Origin: Shouchella clausii
GTDB taxonomy: Bacteria > Bacillota > Bacilli > Bacillales > Bacillaceae_D
Assembly: GCF_002250115.1 (NCBI RefSeq)
Contig: NZ_CP019985.1
Location: 4,453,460 to 4,517,459 of the forward strand
Reading direction: 5' to 3'
DNA length: 64,000 nucleotides
Made by a program: the position numbers and the translations under genes. Under the pieces are notes generated by a model. The model was given only the letters and a program-made list of their open reading frames with translations, was not told the DNA's origin and ran no database searches. Every line of letters starts with the position of its first letter. Position 1 is the first letter of the stretch. Shown piece after piece: positions 47,403-55,532 of this stretch.

Positions 47403-48364
47403 AGTGGATTGAATCGCTTAGTTCTTTTGCCGGAAAATATTTTGCACTGCTTGTTATTGTAGCGGCTATCACTGCTTTTCTTGTTCCAGAAGTTTTTATC
47501 CCGATTAATGGCTATGTACCAATTTTGCTAGGCATCGTCATGCTAGGGATGGGAATGACGTTGAAGCCAGTTGACTTTAAGCTTGTTGCCACACGCCCAC
47601 TCCCTGTTTTGCTTGGCCTTGTGTTCCAATTTACGATCATGCCCTTTACCGCTTTCGCGATTGCTTATTTGCTGCAATTGCCGCCAGAACTCGCGGCTGG
47701 CCTTGTGCTGCTTGGTTCAGTCCCTGGGGGCACAGCGTCCAACGTCATGGTTTATTTGGCAAAAGGCGATTTACCCCTTTCAATTACAATGACGTCAATG
47801 TCAACGTTATTGGCGCCAATCGCTACACCGGCTTTGCTTTATTTGTTAGCTGGACAATGGCTGCCAGTCAATTTCGTCGACATGTTTACGATGATTGTTC
47901 AAGTCATTGTCATTCCCGTTATCGCCGGGTTATTGATTAACCGTTTCTTGCCAAAAATCGCAGCAAAAACATCTGTGGCGATGCCTCTTGTCTCTGTGCT
48001 TGCCATTCTCGCGATCTTATCAGCAGTGGTTGCCGCCAACACTGGCAGCTTGATCCAAGCAGGCTTGATTAGCTTTGTTGCCGTGATGCTCCATAATGCC
48101 GCCGGCCTCGCACTAGGCTTTATAGCAGCTCTCGCTTTCCGTTTGCCGGCTAGCCAGCGTCGTGCGATTTCAATTGAAGTTGGCATGCAAAATTCCGGTC
48201 TAGGCGTCGCCTTAGCAACTGCCCATTTTACACCATTGGCTGCCATACCAAGTGTACTCGCCGCTGCTTGGCACAACATTTCTGGGCCTATCCTTGCCAC
48301 ATACTGGTCAAAACGGCCACTGCCACCAGAGGCCACATCACTAAATAAAAAAAGAGCTTCTTGA
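47399..48364 (+). CDS. Bile acid:sodium symporter (BASS) family carrier
   Basis: A 321-residue carrier with ten predicted helices. Family signs are VMLGMGMTLKPVDFKLVATR, LLGSVPGGTASNVMVYLAKG and EVGMQNSGLGVALATAHF, the last holding the Na+-site region. Bacterial relatives move organic anions such as pantoate, pyruvate-like acids or bile acids. Coupling to a hydroxyacid oxidase gene suggests a 2-hydroxy or 2-keto acid as substrate; this is inference. A terminator follows. Confidence 0.85.
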   Translation: MKWIESLSSFAGKYFALLVIVAAITAFLVPEVFIPINGYVPILLGIVMLGMGMTLKPVDFKLVATRPLPVLLGLVFQFTIMPFTAFAIAYLLQLPPELAAGLVLLGSVPGGTASNVMVYLAKGDLPLSITMTSMSTLLAPIATPALLYLLAGQWLPVNFVDMFTMIVQVIVIPVIAGLLINRFLPKIAAKTSVAMPLVSVLAILAILSAVVAANTGSLIQAGLISFVAVMLHNAAGLALGFIAALAFRLPASQRRAISIEVGMQNSGLGVALATAHFTPLAAIPSVLAAAWHNISGPILATYWSKRPLPPEATSLNKKRAS

Positions 48365-48370
48365 CAAATA

Positions 48371-48395
48371 ACCCGCCGCAACATACGGCGGGTTT
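48371..48395 (+). terminator. Terminator of the oxidase/BASS operon
   Basis: Stem ACCCGCCG/CGGCGGGT with a 7-base loop followed by TTTC, seven bases after the stop codon. Confidence 0.75.
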
Positions 48396-48556
48396 CAGAC
48401 TGTAGACAAACGCTCGCATACTTCGTCGTTTGCCTCGGTCATATGCTTTGAAACTGTCGTTTCATGCGCAAGAAAACCGCTGCTCATGAACCCCCGTTCT
48501 ATTCGCATCTTCCCTCGCCAGCACTCCTCGTCTGACAAGCGTTTTCTATCAGTCTG
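48396..48556. repeat. MITE-like intergenic repeat with terminal inverted repeats (copy A)
   Basis: The ends CAGACTGTAGACAAACGC (48396) and GCGTTTTCTATCAGTCTG (ending 48556) are imperfect inverted repeats of about 20 bases. The left part is itself a hairpin, GACTGTAGACAAACG with CGTTTGCCTCGGTC (48398-48440). The right end is identical over 23 bases to 52645-52667, and the left hairpin resembles 55155-55190 in reverse. No gene lies inside. Confidence 0.65.
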
Positions 48557-48584
48557 AGGGTGGGTTTTTCCATGAGTTGGCTGC

Positions 48585-49925
48585 TTAAGAAGAAACGGTT
48601 TTTACCCCTATTCCTGTTTGGGCAAGCATGGAAAAATAAGAGGGGCATGTTTTGGCAACGCAGCCAGGATCGTCTAGTTCGATTTTATCTACTCTTGCGC
48701 CAATCAGAGCGAGCGCCATCGCCATGCGGTGGTCATCGTATGTGTTTACAACGGTTGGCGTCGGCTGGCCTGGATAAACCATTAATCCATCATGTCTTTC
48801 CTCGACACGGATACCTAAGCGGCTTAACTCTGTACAAATTGCGCGAATGCGATCACATTCATGGTGTCGGATGTGGCCAACTCCTTCAATGGCAATTGGA
48901 CCGTCAGCAAAAGGAGCGATCGCGGCAAGCGTTAAGGCTTGATCGGATAATTCATTCATATTAACGGAAAACCCGCCTTTTAAACGAGGGGGCCCTTCTA
49001 CTTCAACAAACGATGGTCCGATTTCAAAGTTGCATCCCATTCGTTTAAGGATGGAGACAAACAGAATATCTGGCTGGCTTGTTTTCGTCGAAAAATGGCG
49101 TATACGGATTTTCCCTGCTGTGATGGCGGCAAGGGCAAGAAAGTAACAAGCCGTTGAGGCATCGGCTTCAATCGCGATGTCGTTTGCGACATAAGGAGAA
49201 GGGTTCACTTCAAGCAAGCTTAAATCAGGCGCTGCTTTCACTTCGACCCCAAAAGCTGCCATCAAGTCGATTGTGATTCGCACATACGCCTGTTGGACAA
49301 TGCCGCCTTCAACAGTGATCGAGACAGGTTCTTTCGCCAATGGAGCCGCCAATAAACAGCCGCTTATAAATTGGCTGGACAGCTGGCCGCTCATGTTCAC
49401 TTTTCCCCCGTTCAACCCTTCACCGGAGATGGAAAGGGGATAATGGCCCCTACGGTCGCCATACTGAATGCCTGCCCCTAATGCCTGTAATGTTTCTACC
49501 AAGGGAGCAATGGGGCGTTTGTTCATGCTTTGGCTCGCTTCCACATGCCAGTTTCCCGTTGCAGCCGCCAACATTCCAGGCAAAAAACGTCCTGCTGTTC
49601 CAGCTGAACCAATATAAAGGGAGCCAGAATGAAACACCCCTCCTCTCCCATAGACAGTCATATCGCTTCCATCTACCGCAATTTTTACCCCTGTTTTTGT
49701 AAGCGCATCGATGCACCAATACGTGTCGTCGCTTTTTAACGCATTCCTTAATGTAGAAGTGCCTGACGCAGCTGCTGCCAACAGCAATGCGCGATTTGTT
49801 GCACTCTTGCTTCCAGGCACTTCTAACGAAGCGTTTATTCTCTTTTGGCTCGGCGTTAAACGGAGGCGCTCCACCCCTGCTAAAGGCGTCCAAGGGCTAC
49901 GTGCTTGTGAATCAAACTGAACCAT
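48585..49925 (-). CDS. aroA: EPSP synthase (3-phosphoshikimate 1-carboxyvinyltransferase), atypical class
   Basis: A 446-residue enzyme that joins PEP to shikimate-3-phosphate. It has EVPGSKSATNRALLLAAAAS (35-54), where B. subtilis AroA has PGDKSISHR, and GSAGTAGRFLPG at the PEP loop in place of GN(A/S)GTTxR. These features are closer to the actinobacterial-type SKSxTNRALLLAALA / GTxxRFLP subfamily. NTYDDHRMAMALALIGAR near the C-terminus is the conserved end. It stands outside any aro operon and diverges from a LysR gene, so it looks like an extra or acquired copy. AAAGGAG precedes ATG 49925. Confidence 0.85.
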   Translation of the reverse strand: MVQFDSQARSPWTPLAGVERLRLTPSQKRINASLEVPGSKSATNRALLLAAAASGTSTLRNALKSDDTYWCIDALTKTGVKIAVDGSDMTVYGRGGVFHSGSLYIGSAGTAGRFLPGMLAAATGNWHVEASQSMNKRPIAPLVETLQALGAGIQYGDRRGHYPLSISGEGLNGGKVNMSGQLSSQFISGCLLAAPLAKEPVSITVEGGIVQQAYVRITIDLMAAFGVEVKAAPDLSLLEVNPSPYVANDIAIEADASTACYFLALAAITAGKIRIRHFSTKTSQPDILFVSILKRMGCNFEIGPSFVEVEGPPRLKGGFSVNMNELSDQALTLAAIAPFADGPIAIEGVGHIRHHECDRIRAICTELSRLGIRVEERHDGLMVYPGQPTPTVVNTYDDHRMAMALALIGARVDKIELDDPGCVAKTCPSYFSMLAQTGIGVKTVSS

Positions 49926-49964
49926 GCTCCAATCTCCTTTGTATTCGTTCTTCCTTTTATTTTA

Positions 49965-50026
49965 ATGACAGAAGTGATATAAATGAAATCAATATTATTA
50001 ATCGATGACATAGGTGATATTTATGA
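49965..50026. promoter_or_regulatory. Tandem direct repeat between aroA and lysR (candidate LysR operator)
   Basis: ATGACAgaaGTGATATaaATGA (49965-49986, spaced form) recurs as ATGACAtagGTGATATttATGA (50005-50026), 40 bases apart, that is about four helical turns. The second copy covers the lysR ribosome site and start. LysR regulators often bind paired sites in such divergent regions. Confidence 0.5.
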
Positions 50027-50905
50027 CAAATTTAGAGCATTACCGCATTTTTTATACAACGGCTAAAGAGCAAAACTTTAGCAAAGCCGCTTCCTCCCTA
50101 TTTATTACACAGCCTAGTGTCAGCCACGCCATTAAACAATTGGAAACGCAACTAGGCGTGTCGCTCTTTGTTAGGCACTCAAAAGGGGTCTTTTTAACAA
50201 ATGAAGGCAAAGTGCTTTACTCGTACATCAAGCAAGCATTTGCCCACATTGAAACAGGAGAACGGCACCTCCAATCATTGAAAGCGCTTGAAAGTGGCTC
50301 GATTACCATTGCTAGCAGCGACTCGATTTGCAAACATTATCTGTTGCCACGGGTTCCCTCTTTTTTGAAACGTTGGCCGAAGCTTGACATTAAGTTCCAG
50401 CATGGCTCGACGCCAGACATTATGAAAAAACTAGAGCAAGGGCGAAATCGACATAGGGATTGTGCACTTGCCTATTAACGAGAAGGACATGGAAATAACC
50501 CCTTTTAAAACGACGACTTGCCTTTTTTGTACTAGTCCAACATACAAAACGCTTCATGACGGTACCCATTCATTAGCGGAGCTAACCCGCTACCCGCTTG
50601 TCTCTTTTTCAGCAGGGAGCAGTACTCGCTCTTTTCTTGAGCATTTATTCCAACAACAGGGGCAAACGTTTTCTCCAGAGTTGGAAGTCGGAAGCATTGA
50701 ACTGCTAATTGAGTGCGCCAAGCTTGGCATGGGAATTGGCTTTGTTGCTAAAGAGCTGATCGAAAAGGAACTTGAGCGAAGCGAGTTAGTCGAAATCCCA
50801 GTCGATATAGCCATCCCCACTAGGGAAATCGCGCTCATCACAAAAAAAGCAGCGCCACTGTCAATCGCAGCGCGCCGCTTTTTTAACCATTTACTTGCCG
50901 ATTAA
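50023..50905 (+). pseudogene. LysR family regulator, split by a single-base frameshift
   Basis: The N-terminal helix-turn-helix (LEHYRIFYTTAKEQNFSKAA, TQPSVSHAIKQLETQLG) and the substrate domain up to LEQGR are in one frame to 50478; the rest (DIGIVHLPINEKDMEI onward) is in another to 50905. Removing one A from AAA at 50445-50447 restores a normal LysR of about 293 residues (GRIDIGIVHLP). Either the gene is recently broken or the sequence has an error. AGGTGAT lies before ATG 50023. It is divergent from aroA and is its probable regulator. Confidence 0.8.
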
Positions 50906-50906
50906 A

Positions 50907-52508
50907 TTACTCGACTTTTTCCGTATCACGTAAATAGAAAATACTTGCTGGATATTGCCAGAACCCTTCAATGTCATCGCCCATGCCGGCCAATAACACA
51001 GAGTGGTACAAATTGACGACTGGCGCTTCTTCGGCCAACACATTTTGCGCTTCTTCATAAAGGGCCAAACGCTTCTGTTCATCCGTCTCTTTACGCGCTT
51101 GCTCTAGCAAATCGTCTAATTGCTCATTGGCAAAGAACGTTCTGTTGCCAGGGGCGCCAAAGTTGGATGAATGGAACATCGGATACAAGCCATAATCGGC
51201 ATCGACGGTTACGGTTCCCCACGTGCCGATAAACATTTCCGTCTCGCCATCACCGGTCATTTCCAGATAAGTAGCACTCTCAACCGGATTAATGGAAACG
51301 TTTATGCCAATTTCTTCAAGTTGGGCTTGCAAGTAGGTAGCCAAATCAACTAATGAGGCAGTGCTGCTGTTTACAGTTAATGTCGCATCAAAACCGTCTT
51401 CATAGCCTGCTTCTTCCAGTAGCTGCCGCGCTTCTTCTTGGTCATATTCGAACGTATCGATGTTTTGGCTGTAACCTGTAACAGTAGGCGCAAGTGGCCC
51501 AATCGCCGGTTCAGCAACACCGTCCAATAAGCCGTTAATAATGCTGTCTTTGTCAATCGCCATACTAATGGCTTGGCGTACTCGCTTATCAGTAAACGGT
51601 TCAACTTCAGTGTTAAAGCCTAGATAAGTCAAGTTCGAGCTTGGAGATTGTTTCACAGTCGTGTTTTCGGCAGACTCGATTTCCGAAATGCTGCTCGGGT
51701 TAACAGGGTAAATAAGATCCGCTACATCGCCTTGCAACTCAGCAATTCGCGTTGCTTCCTCTGGAACCGTTTTAAAAGTAATTCCGCTTGCTTTGGCAAG
51801 GTTGTCCTTGTCCCAGTAATCTTCATTCCGGGTTACAGAGACCGATTCGCCTGATGTACGGCTGTCCAATTCAAAAAAACCAGTGCCGATCGGATGTGCA
51901 TCTACGTATGAAAAAGCAGGTTCGCCGTTTTCGATTGCTTCATAATCAGCATCAATCGCTTCTTTGCTAATCATTCCACCAGCTGGATGGGCTAAATGGG
52001 AAGGAAGCGGCGAAAATGGGCCGTCTGTATGGATATGAACCGTGTACTCATCGATGACTTCGACATCGGTGATTTTATCAAACAAAAACGCAACAGGGGA
52101 ACCTAGATCTGGGTCGCGAACACGGTCCAAGTTGGCTTTAACAACTTCAGCATTAAATTCACTGCCGTCGTGGAATGTCACGTCTTCACGCAACTTTGCT
52201 TCCCAGACATCATCTTCTATTTGTTCAAGGCTTGTCGCCAAGCTTGGTTGAATCTCATTGTTTTCATCAAACTCAACCAACTTATTGTAAAGAGTCCCCA
52301 TTACATATAATGAATTCCCATCATTTGCCCCATGGGGGTCGAGAGAAACAGGATCAGACGACAAATCAATCGTTAGCTCGGCCCCGCTTGCGCTGTTTTC
52401 CGCCTCATCGCTTGTATTTTCTGCTTGTTCAGGGTCGTTTGAGCACGCAGTAACGACAAGCATGGCAGAAGCTGCAACCGCTAACCATAAAGCGTTTTTC
52501 TTAAACAT
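50907..52508 (-). CDS. Peptide/nickel-type substrate-binding lipoprotein (SBP family 5), orphan
   Basis: A 533-residue lipoprotein with lipobox VTAC (Cys22), an acidic linker and the family 5 fold: LSSDPVSLDPHGANDGNSLY, RNEDYWDKDN, VRQAISMAIDKDSIINGLLD. It resembles glutathione- or dipeptide-binding proteins (GsiB/DppA). No permease or ATPase genes are adjacent, so it must work with a distant transporter. Its stop lies one base from the stop of the convergent lysR, leaving no room for a terminator. GAGGTGACATC precedes ATG 52508. Confidence 0.88.
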   Translation of the reverse strand: MFKKNALWLAVAASAMLVVTACSNDPEQAENTSDEAENSASGAELTIDLSSDPVSLDPHGANDGNSLYVMGTLYNKLVEFDENNEIQPSLATSLEQIEDDVWEAKLREDVTFHDGSEFNAEVVKANLDRVRDPDLGSPVAFLFDKITDVEVIDEYTVHIHTDGPFSPLPSHLAHPAGGMISKEAIDADYEAIENGEPAFSYVDAHPIGTGFFELDSRTSGESVSVTRNEDYWDKDNLAKASGITFKTVPEEATRIAELQGDVADLIYPVNPSSISEIESAENTTVKQSPSSNLTYLGFNTEVEPFTDKRVRQAISMAIDKDSIINGLLDGVAEPAIGPLAPTVTGYSQNIDTFEYDQEEARQLLEEAGYEDGFDATLTVNSSTASLVDLATYLQAQLEEIGINVSINPVESATYLEMTGDGETEMFIGTWGTVTVDADYGLYPMFHSSNFGAPGNRTFFANEQLDDLLEQARKETDEQKRLALYEEAQNVLAEEAPVVNLYHSVLLAGMGDDIEGFWQYPASIFYLRDTEKVE

Positions 52509-52644
52509 GATGTCACCTCTTTTGTTGTTTCCCCTATTATACTTAATCTCCCATAAGATTACTAGACTTTTTATAAGAGGGTTTGGTGAAAGCCATCATT
52601 TCTGGCATCGGCAACAACACCAGAGCGCTTTTAGCGCCCTGGCC

Positions 52645-52667
52645 GACAAGCGTTTTCTATCAGTCTG
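52645..52667. repeat. Intergenic repeat, right-end half copy (copy B)
   Basis: These 23 bases (GACAAGCG....CAGTCTG) are identical to the right end of copy A at 48534-48556. The left end is missing. A neighbouring hairpin at about 52621-52641 (CAGAGCGCT/AGCGCCCTG) pairs fully only in minus-strand RNA through a G-U pair and might help terminate ytpB transcription. Confidence 0.55.
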
Positions 52668-52704
52668 GGATTTTGTCGACTATATCGACCCTTTTGCGCC
52701 CTAG

Positions 52705-53763
52705 TTATGAAATTTTACGTTTAAAAATCCAACGGTTGTAATAAAACAAGCTTGCTGGAAAACCGCCTAGTTTGATTAATTGTTTTGCTTCTGCTTTCAA
52801 ACGAGGATGGCTCATCACTTTTTTATCTGATAAATACAACGCGTACAGCCCTGTTTTCAACAGCAAATGGAATTTTTTATCGGGAAGCATTTGCAGCTTT
52901 TCTGTCGCCTTCTCATCAATGTATTTAAAACGCTCGAACATTTCTTTGCTGTCCCGATAATAAGCGACAAAATTCATTTCGTTTTCTTGGCGGTCTTCTT
53001 CTTGGTCAATAAAATAATCGAGCAGAATATGGACGCCTTGTACCCAAGGAAAATACGCCTCTTTTATTTGCTGGCCTTGAGCAGTCTGTACAGGGGCAGC
53101 AGCATAAGCGGCCATACAGTATAAGGCAAGGGTAGAGGCTGTTCCGCAAGCAAATTCATACCAACGCATCGTCGGGGCAAAATGTTTGTTGCGTTCATAA
53201 AAATCCTTTAATAACGGCTCACGTTTTTCTTCCTCGACATGCTTGTATACTTGAAAGTCAATGTAAAACTGGGATACTTCCTGCATATGCGTTTGCATGT
53301 CCGCAAATCCAGGAAAAGAAGCAGTCGCTTCCCGGCAAGCATCGACCAATTTCCGCAAATACCCGTTGTCTTCGAAGCGATCACGATACTGATAATAATC
53401 GCCATACGGTTTGTCAGGCGTCAAACAGTCTAAAAGTGCTTGATGGATGGAACGGAAATCATTTGGATCATGGGCATCATTTTTGTCACAAAGTGTATCA
53501 AGATAATCACAAATCGTTTGGTAGGCAACTAAAAATTGAATATGGTTGTCCTTATTTTCTCCTGCCAGCAATGCAAAAATGCTGCCGCCTTCACAATGAA
53601 ACGTTTTATCATTGACCGTCCAAGCGGCTTGCTCCCGGATTTCGACATCCTCGATTTTTAATGCTTCTTGATGCCATTTCTGCAGCTCGGCATGCGCTTT
53701 TGGCACGGTTTCCTTAAAAGCTAGTTGTATAATTTTAAATGGGTTGGCAGGCACTGTGCCCAT
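52705..53763 (-). CDS. ytpB: YtpB-type class IB terpene synthase (DUF2600)
   Basis: A 352-residue terpene synthase. In B. subtilis YtpB makes tetraprenyl-beta-curcumene from a C35 diphosphate, a precursor of spore sesquarterpenes; homologues from alkaliphiles are reported to make linear terpenes. The Asp-rich motif is ICDYLDTLCDKNDAHD (about 84-99) and a second metal site may be LDYFIDQEEDRQENEMNF (abridged from about 247). The whole protein is helical with no signal peptide. GGAGG precedes ATG 53763. No squalene-hopene-type cyclase gene is adjacent. Confidence 0.88.
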   Translation of the reverse strand: MGTVPANPFKIIQLAFKETVPKAHAELQKWHQEALKIEDVEIREQAAWTVNDKTFHCEGGSIFALLAGENKDNHIQFLVAYQTICDYLDTLCDKNDAHDPNDFRSIHQALLDCLTPDKPYGDYYQYRDRFEDNGYLRKLVDACREATASFPGFADMQTHMQEVSQFYIDFQVYKHVEEEKREPLLKDFYERNKHFAPTMRWYEFACGTASTLALYCMAAYAAAPVQTAQGQQIKEAYFPWVQGVHILLDYFIDQEEDRQENEMNFVAYYRDSKEMFERFKYIDEKATEKLQMLPDKKFHLLLKTGLYALYLSDKKVMSHPRLKAEAKQLIKLGGFPASLFYYNRWIFKRKIS

Positions 53764-53865
53764 ATGTATTCCTCCTTCAACAAGGCAAGAAAGTCCGCTG
53801 CTTTAACTTTACCATATCAAAGGAAGCAATTCCTCTCAGAAGCACTCACTCTCATTTATTCTCAT

Positions 53866-54273
53866 TTAATTGTCACGATTAGAAAAGAAACGCTTTATTG
53901 AAATGAGCAGTTCGTCAAAAAAGACGAGGAAGACTAACCCTATTGATATCAAAATCCATGAAGTGCTCCCTTCAAATGCCAAACCGCCAACTAAAATCAG
54001 AATCATTCCTAAATAAAAGCCAATGTCTTCTTCGCTGTTCCACTTCCTAGTCGGAGTGGGTTCCGCTATTAGCTCGCTCTCCTTTAATAAATAATCAGTC
54101 GTAACGTCGAATAATTCACTTAGACGGACAATATTTTGAATGTCTGGCAAACCTTTGTCTGTCTCCCATTTCCACACGGCTTGCCTGGAAACGTTCAATT
54201 CTTTCGCCAATTGTTCTTGAGAAAATCCTTGTTCTTCACGGAGCTGTTTCAGTTTGCTTCCAAAAGAATGCAT
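53866..54273 (-). CDS. XRE-type regulator with C-terminal membrane anchor
   Basis: A 135-residue protein. Residues 5-60 form an HTH_3 domain (LKQLREEQGFSQEQLAKELN, VSRQAVWKWETDKGLPD). Residues about 84-122 hold two hydrophobic segments (FYLGMILILVGGLAF and SWILISIGLVFLVFF) followed by a basic tail, so the regulator is probably tethered to the membrane. AGAGAGGTGAG precedes ATG 54273. Its targets are unknown. Confidence 0.8.
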   Translation of the reverse strand: MHSFGSKLKQLREEQGFSQEQLAKELNVSRQAVWKWETDKGLPDIQNIVRLSELFDVTTDYLLKESELIAEPTPTRKWNSEEDIGFYLGMILILVGGLAFEGSTSWILISIGLVFLVFFDELLISIKRFFSNRDN

Positions 54274-54606
54274 GTTTGCTCACCTCTCTCCCTATGATAG
54301 CAAATATAACATCATCGTGTACGCTACTTGCCGTTTACCAATGACAACGATCGGTTGAAAACCTGTTTACAGCCGTTTTACATAGCGGATTATGCATATA
54401 TAAATCCGTGTTCAACAGTTGATCATAAAACATCGTTTTCGATTTTTTATCAGCTATTTTTCTACTTTCCAAACTTCCTATTGGGTTTGCTCGCTCCTTC
54501 TGACTGCGCTATACTGTAAAAGAACAAAAAGCGAGGTGAACGATGCCAGATAGCCTAAGTTGCCTTTTCTAAGACTATTTTTCAACTAAAGGAGCTGCTA
54601 GGCATA
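54274..54606. other. Intergenic region with a possible leader peptide of the GNAT gene
   Basis: The region up to about 54500 shows no gene. TTGCTC, 17 bases, TATACT (about 54489-54517) is a weak promoter. GCGAGGTG then precedes a 9-codon frame MPDSLSCLF (54543-54572). GCCTA and AGTTG in this frame can pair with TAGGC and CAACT around the GNAT ribosome site, as in translational attenuators; this is speculative. Confidence 0.3.
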
Positions 54607-55140
54607 ATGAACTCATTGAAAACAAACCGCCTCTACCTTCGGGAATTGGCAGACGAAGATGCCCCCGAGCTGTTCACCATTTGGTCAACGCCGGCGGTCA
54701 CAAAATTTATGAATATCATTCCGTTAACGGATGTCACACAAGCAGAAGACATTATTAAGATGTTTGCACAGCTAAGCAAAGAAAAGAAAGGAAACCGATA
54801 TTCGATTTTTCTCGCTGAAACAGGCGATCTGATTGGCACTTGCGGCTTTAACCAGCTTGATGCTGACAATGACAGAGGCGAAATTGGGTATGAATTAGGG
54901 GAACGTTATTGGGGCCATGGTTATATGAAGGAAGCGCTCATGAAATTGGTGGAAGTCGGCTTTGCTTCATTTGCATTAAATCGGATTGAAGCAAAAGTCG
55001 AACCAGAAAACAGCGCCTCGATTGGCTTGTTAGAGAAAATCGGTTTTCAAAATGAAGGGCTTTTGCGACAGTATGAAAAGGCAAAAGGCCGGTATATTGA
55101 CCTTTATTTGTTTAGTTTATTAAAGGAAGAGTGGGCTTAA
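54607..55140 (+). CDS. GNAT family N-acetyltransferase (RimJ/RimL-like)
   Basis: A 177-residue acetyltransferase of the Acetyltransf_3 group. It begins with the typical LKTNRLYLRELADEDAPELF, has the acetyl-CoA motif EIGYELGERYWGHGYMKEAL and ends NSASIGLLEKIGFQNEGLLR, RDYxxxKGRYIDLYLFSLLK-like. Such enzymes acetylate ribosomal proteins or antibiotics; the substrate is not known. AAGGAG lies 12 bases before ATG 54607. Confidence 0.88.
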   Translation: MNSLKTNRLYLRELADEDAPELFTIWSTPAVTKFMNIIPLTDVTQAEDIIKMFAQLSKEKKGNRYSIFLAETGDLIGTCGFNQLDADNDRGEIGYELGERYWGHGYMKEALMKLVEVGFASFALNRIEAKVEPENSASIGLLEKIGFQNEGLLRQYEKAKGRYIDLYLFSLLKEEWA

Positions 55141-55154
55141 CTAGTCCACTCTGA

Positions 55155-55190
55155 GACTGAGGCAAACAACGACATCGTTTGTCTACAGTC
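55155..55190. repeat. Intergenic repeat, hairpin copy (copy C)
   Basis: GACTGAGGCAAACAACG pairs with CGTTTGTCTACAGTC. It corresponds to the left hairpin of copy A (48398-48440) read in the opposite direction, and again lies right next to a terminator. Confidence 0.55.
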
Positions 55191-55192
55191 CG

Positions 55193-55217
55193 AGAGCGGG
55201 CTTAAGCCCGCTCTTTT
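55193..55217 (+). terminator. Terminator of the GNAT gene
   Basis: A 9-bp-armed palindrome AGAGCGGGC TTAA GCCCGCTCT followed by TTT. It overlaps the last codons of the convergent small gene and may serve both. Confidence 0.8.
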
Positions 55218-55417
55218 CCTTTTAGCGTCTTCGTTGCCGAAGCGTTATTTTGTTTTCTCGCGCTTCGGTAATGATAACGGCCTCTAACGATGTTGAGTAT
55301 ACACAACCCGCCAAAAATGACAGCGAATGAGAGCGGATTTTCAAGCAGAAAGAATGAGCCAACGGCAACTGCCAGACAAACCGCTGCACTTAGAAAGTAA
55401 AGATGATGTCGAACCAT
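55202..55417 (-). CDS. Small membrane protein, unknown
   Basis: A 71-residue protein with two hydrophobic segments (about 5-25 and 29-45) and a long basic tail (RGRYHYRSARKQNN...KGKERA). AAGGGATG precedes ATG 55417. It is in no obvious operon. I do not recognise it; the composition fits a small inner-membrane protein. Confidence 0.6.
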   Translation of the reverse strand: MVRHHLYFLSAAVCLAVAVGSFFLLENPLSFAVIFGGLCILNIVRGRYHYRSARKQNNASATKTLKGKERA

Positions 55418-55532
55418 TGTGATTCATCCCTTTGCGGACTTTTTTGTGAAACGCCCGTTTACGGACTTCGACATAGTTGCCAAGGCTCCTCTAATTCGTT
55501 GATCATTTTCCTTTTCTATCCTTTGATGCCAG

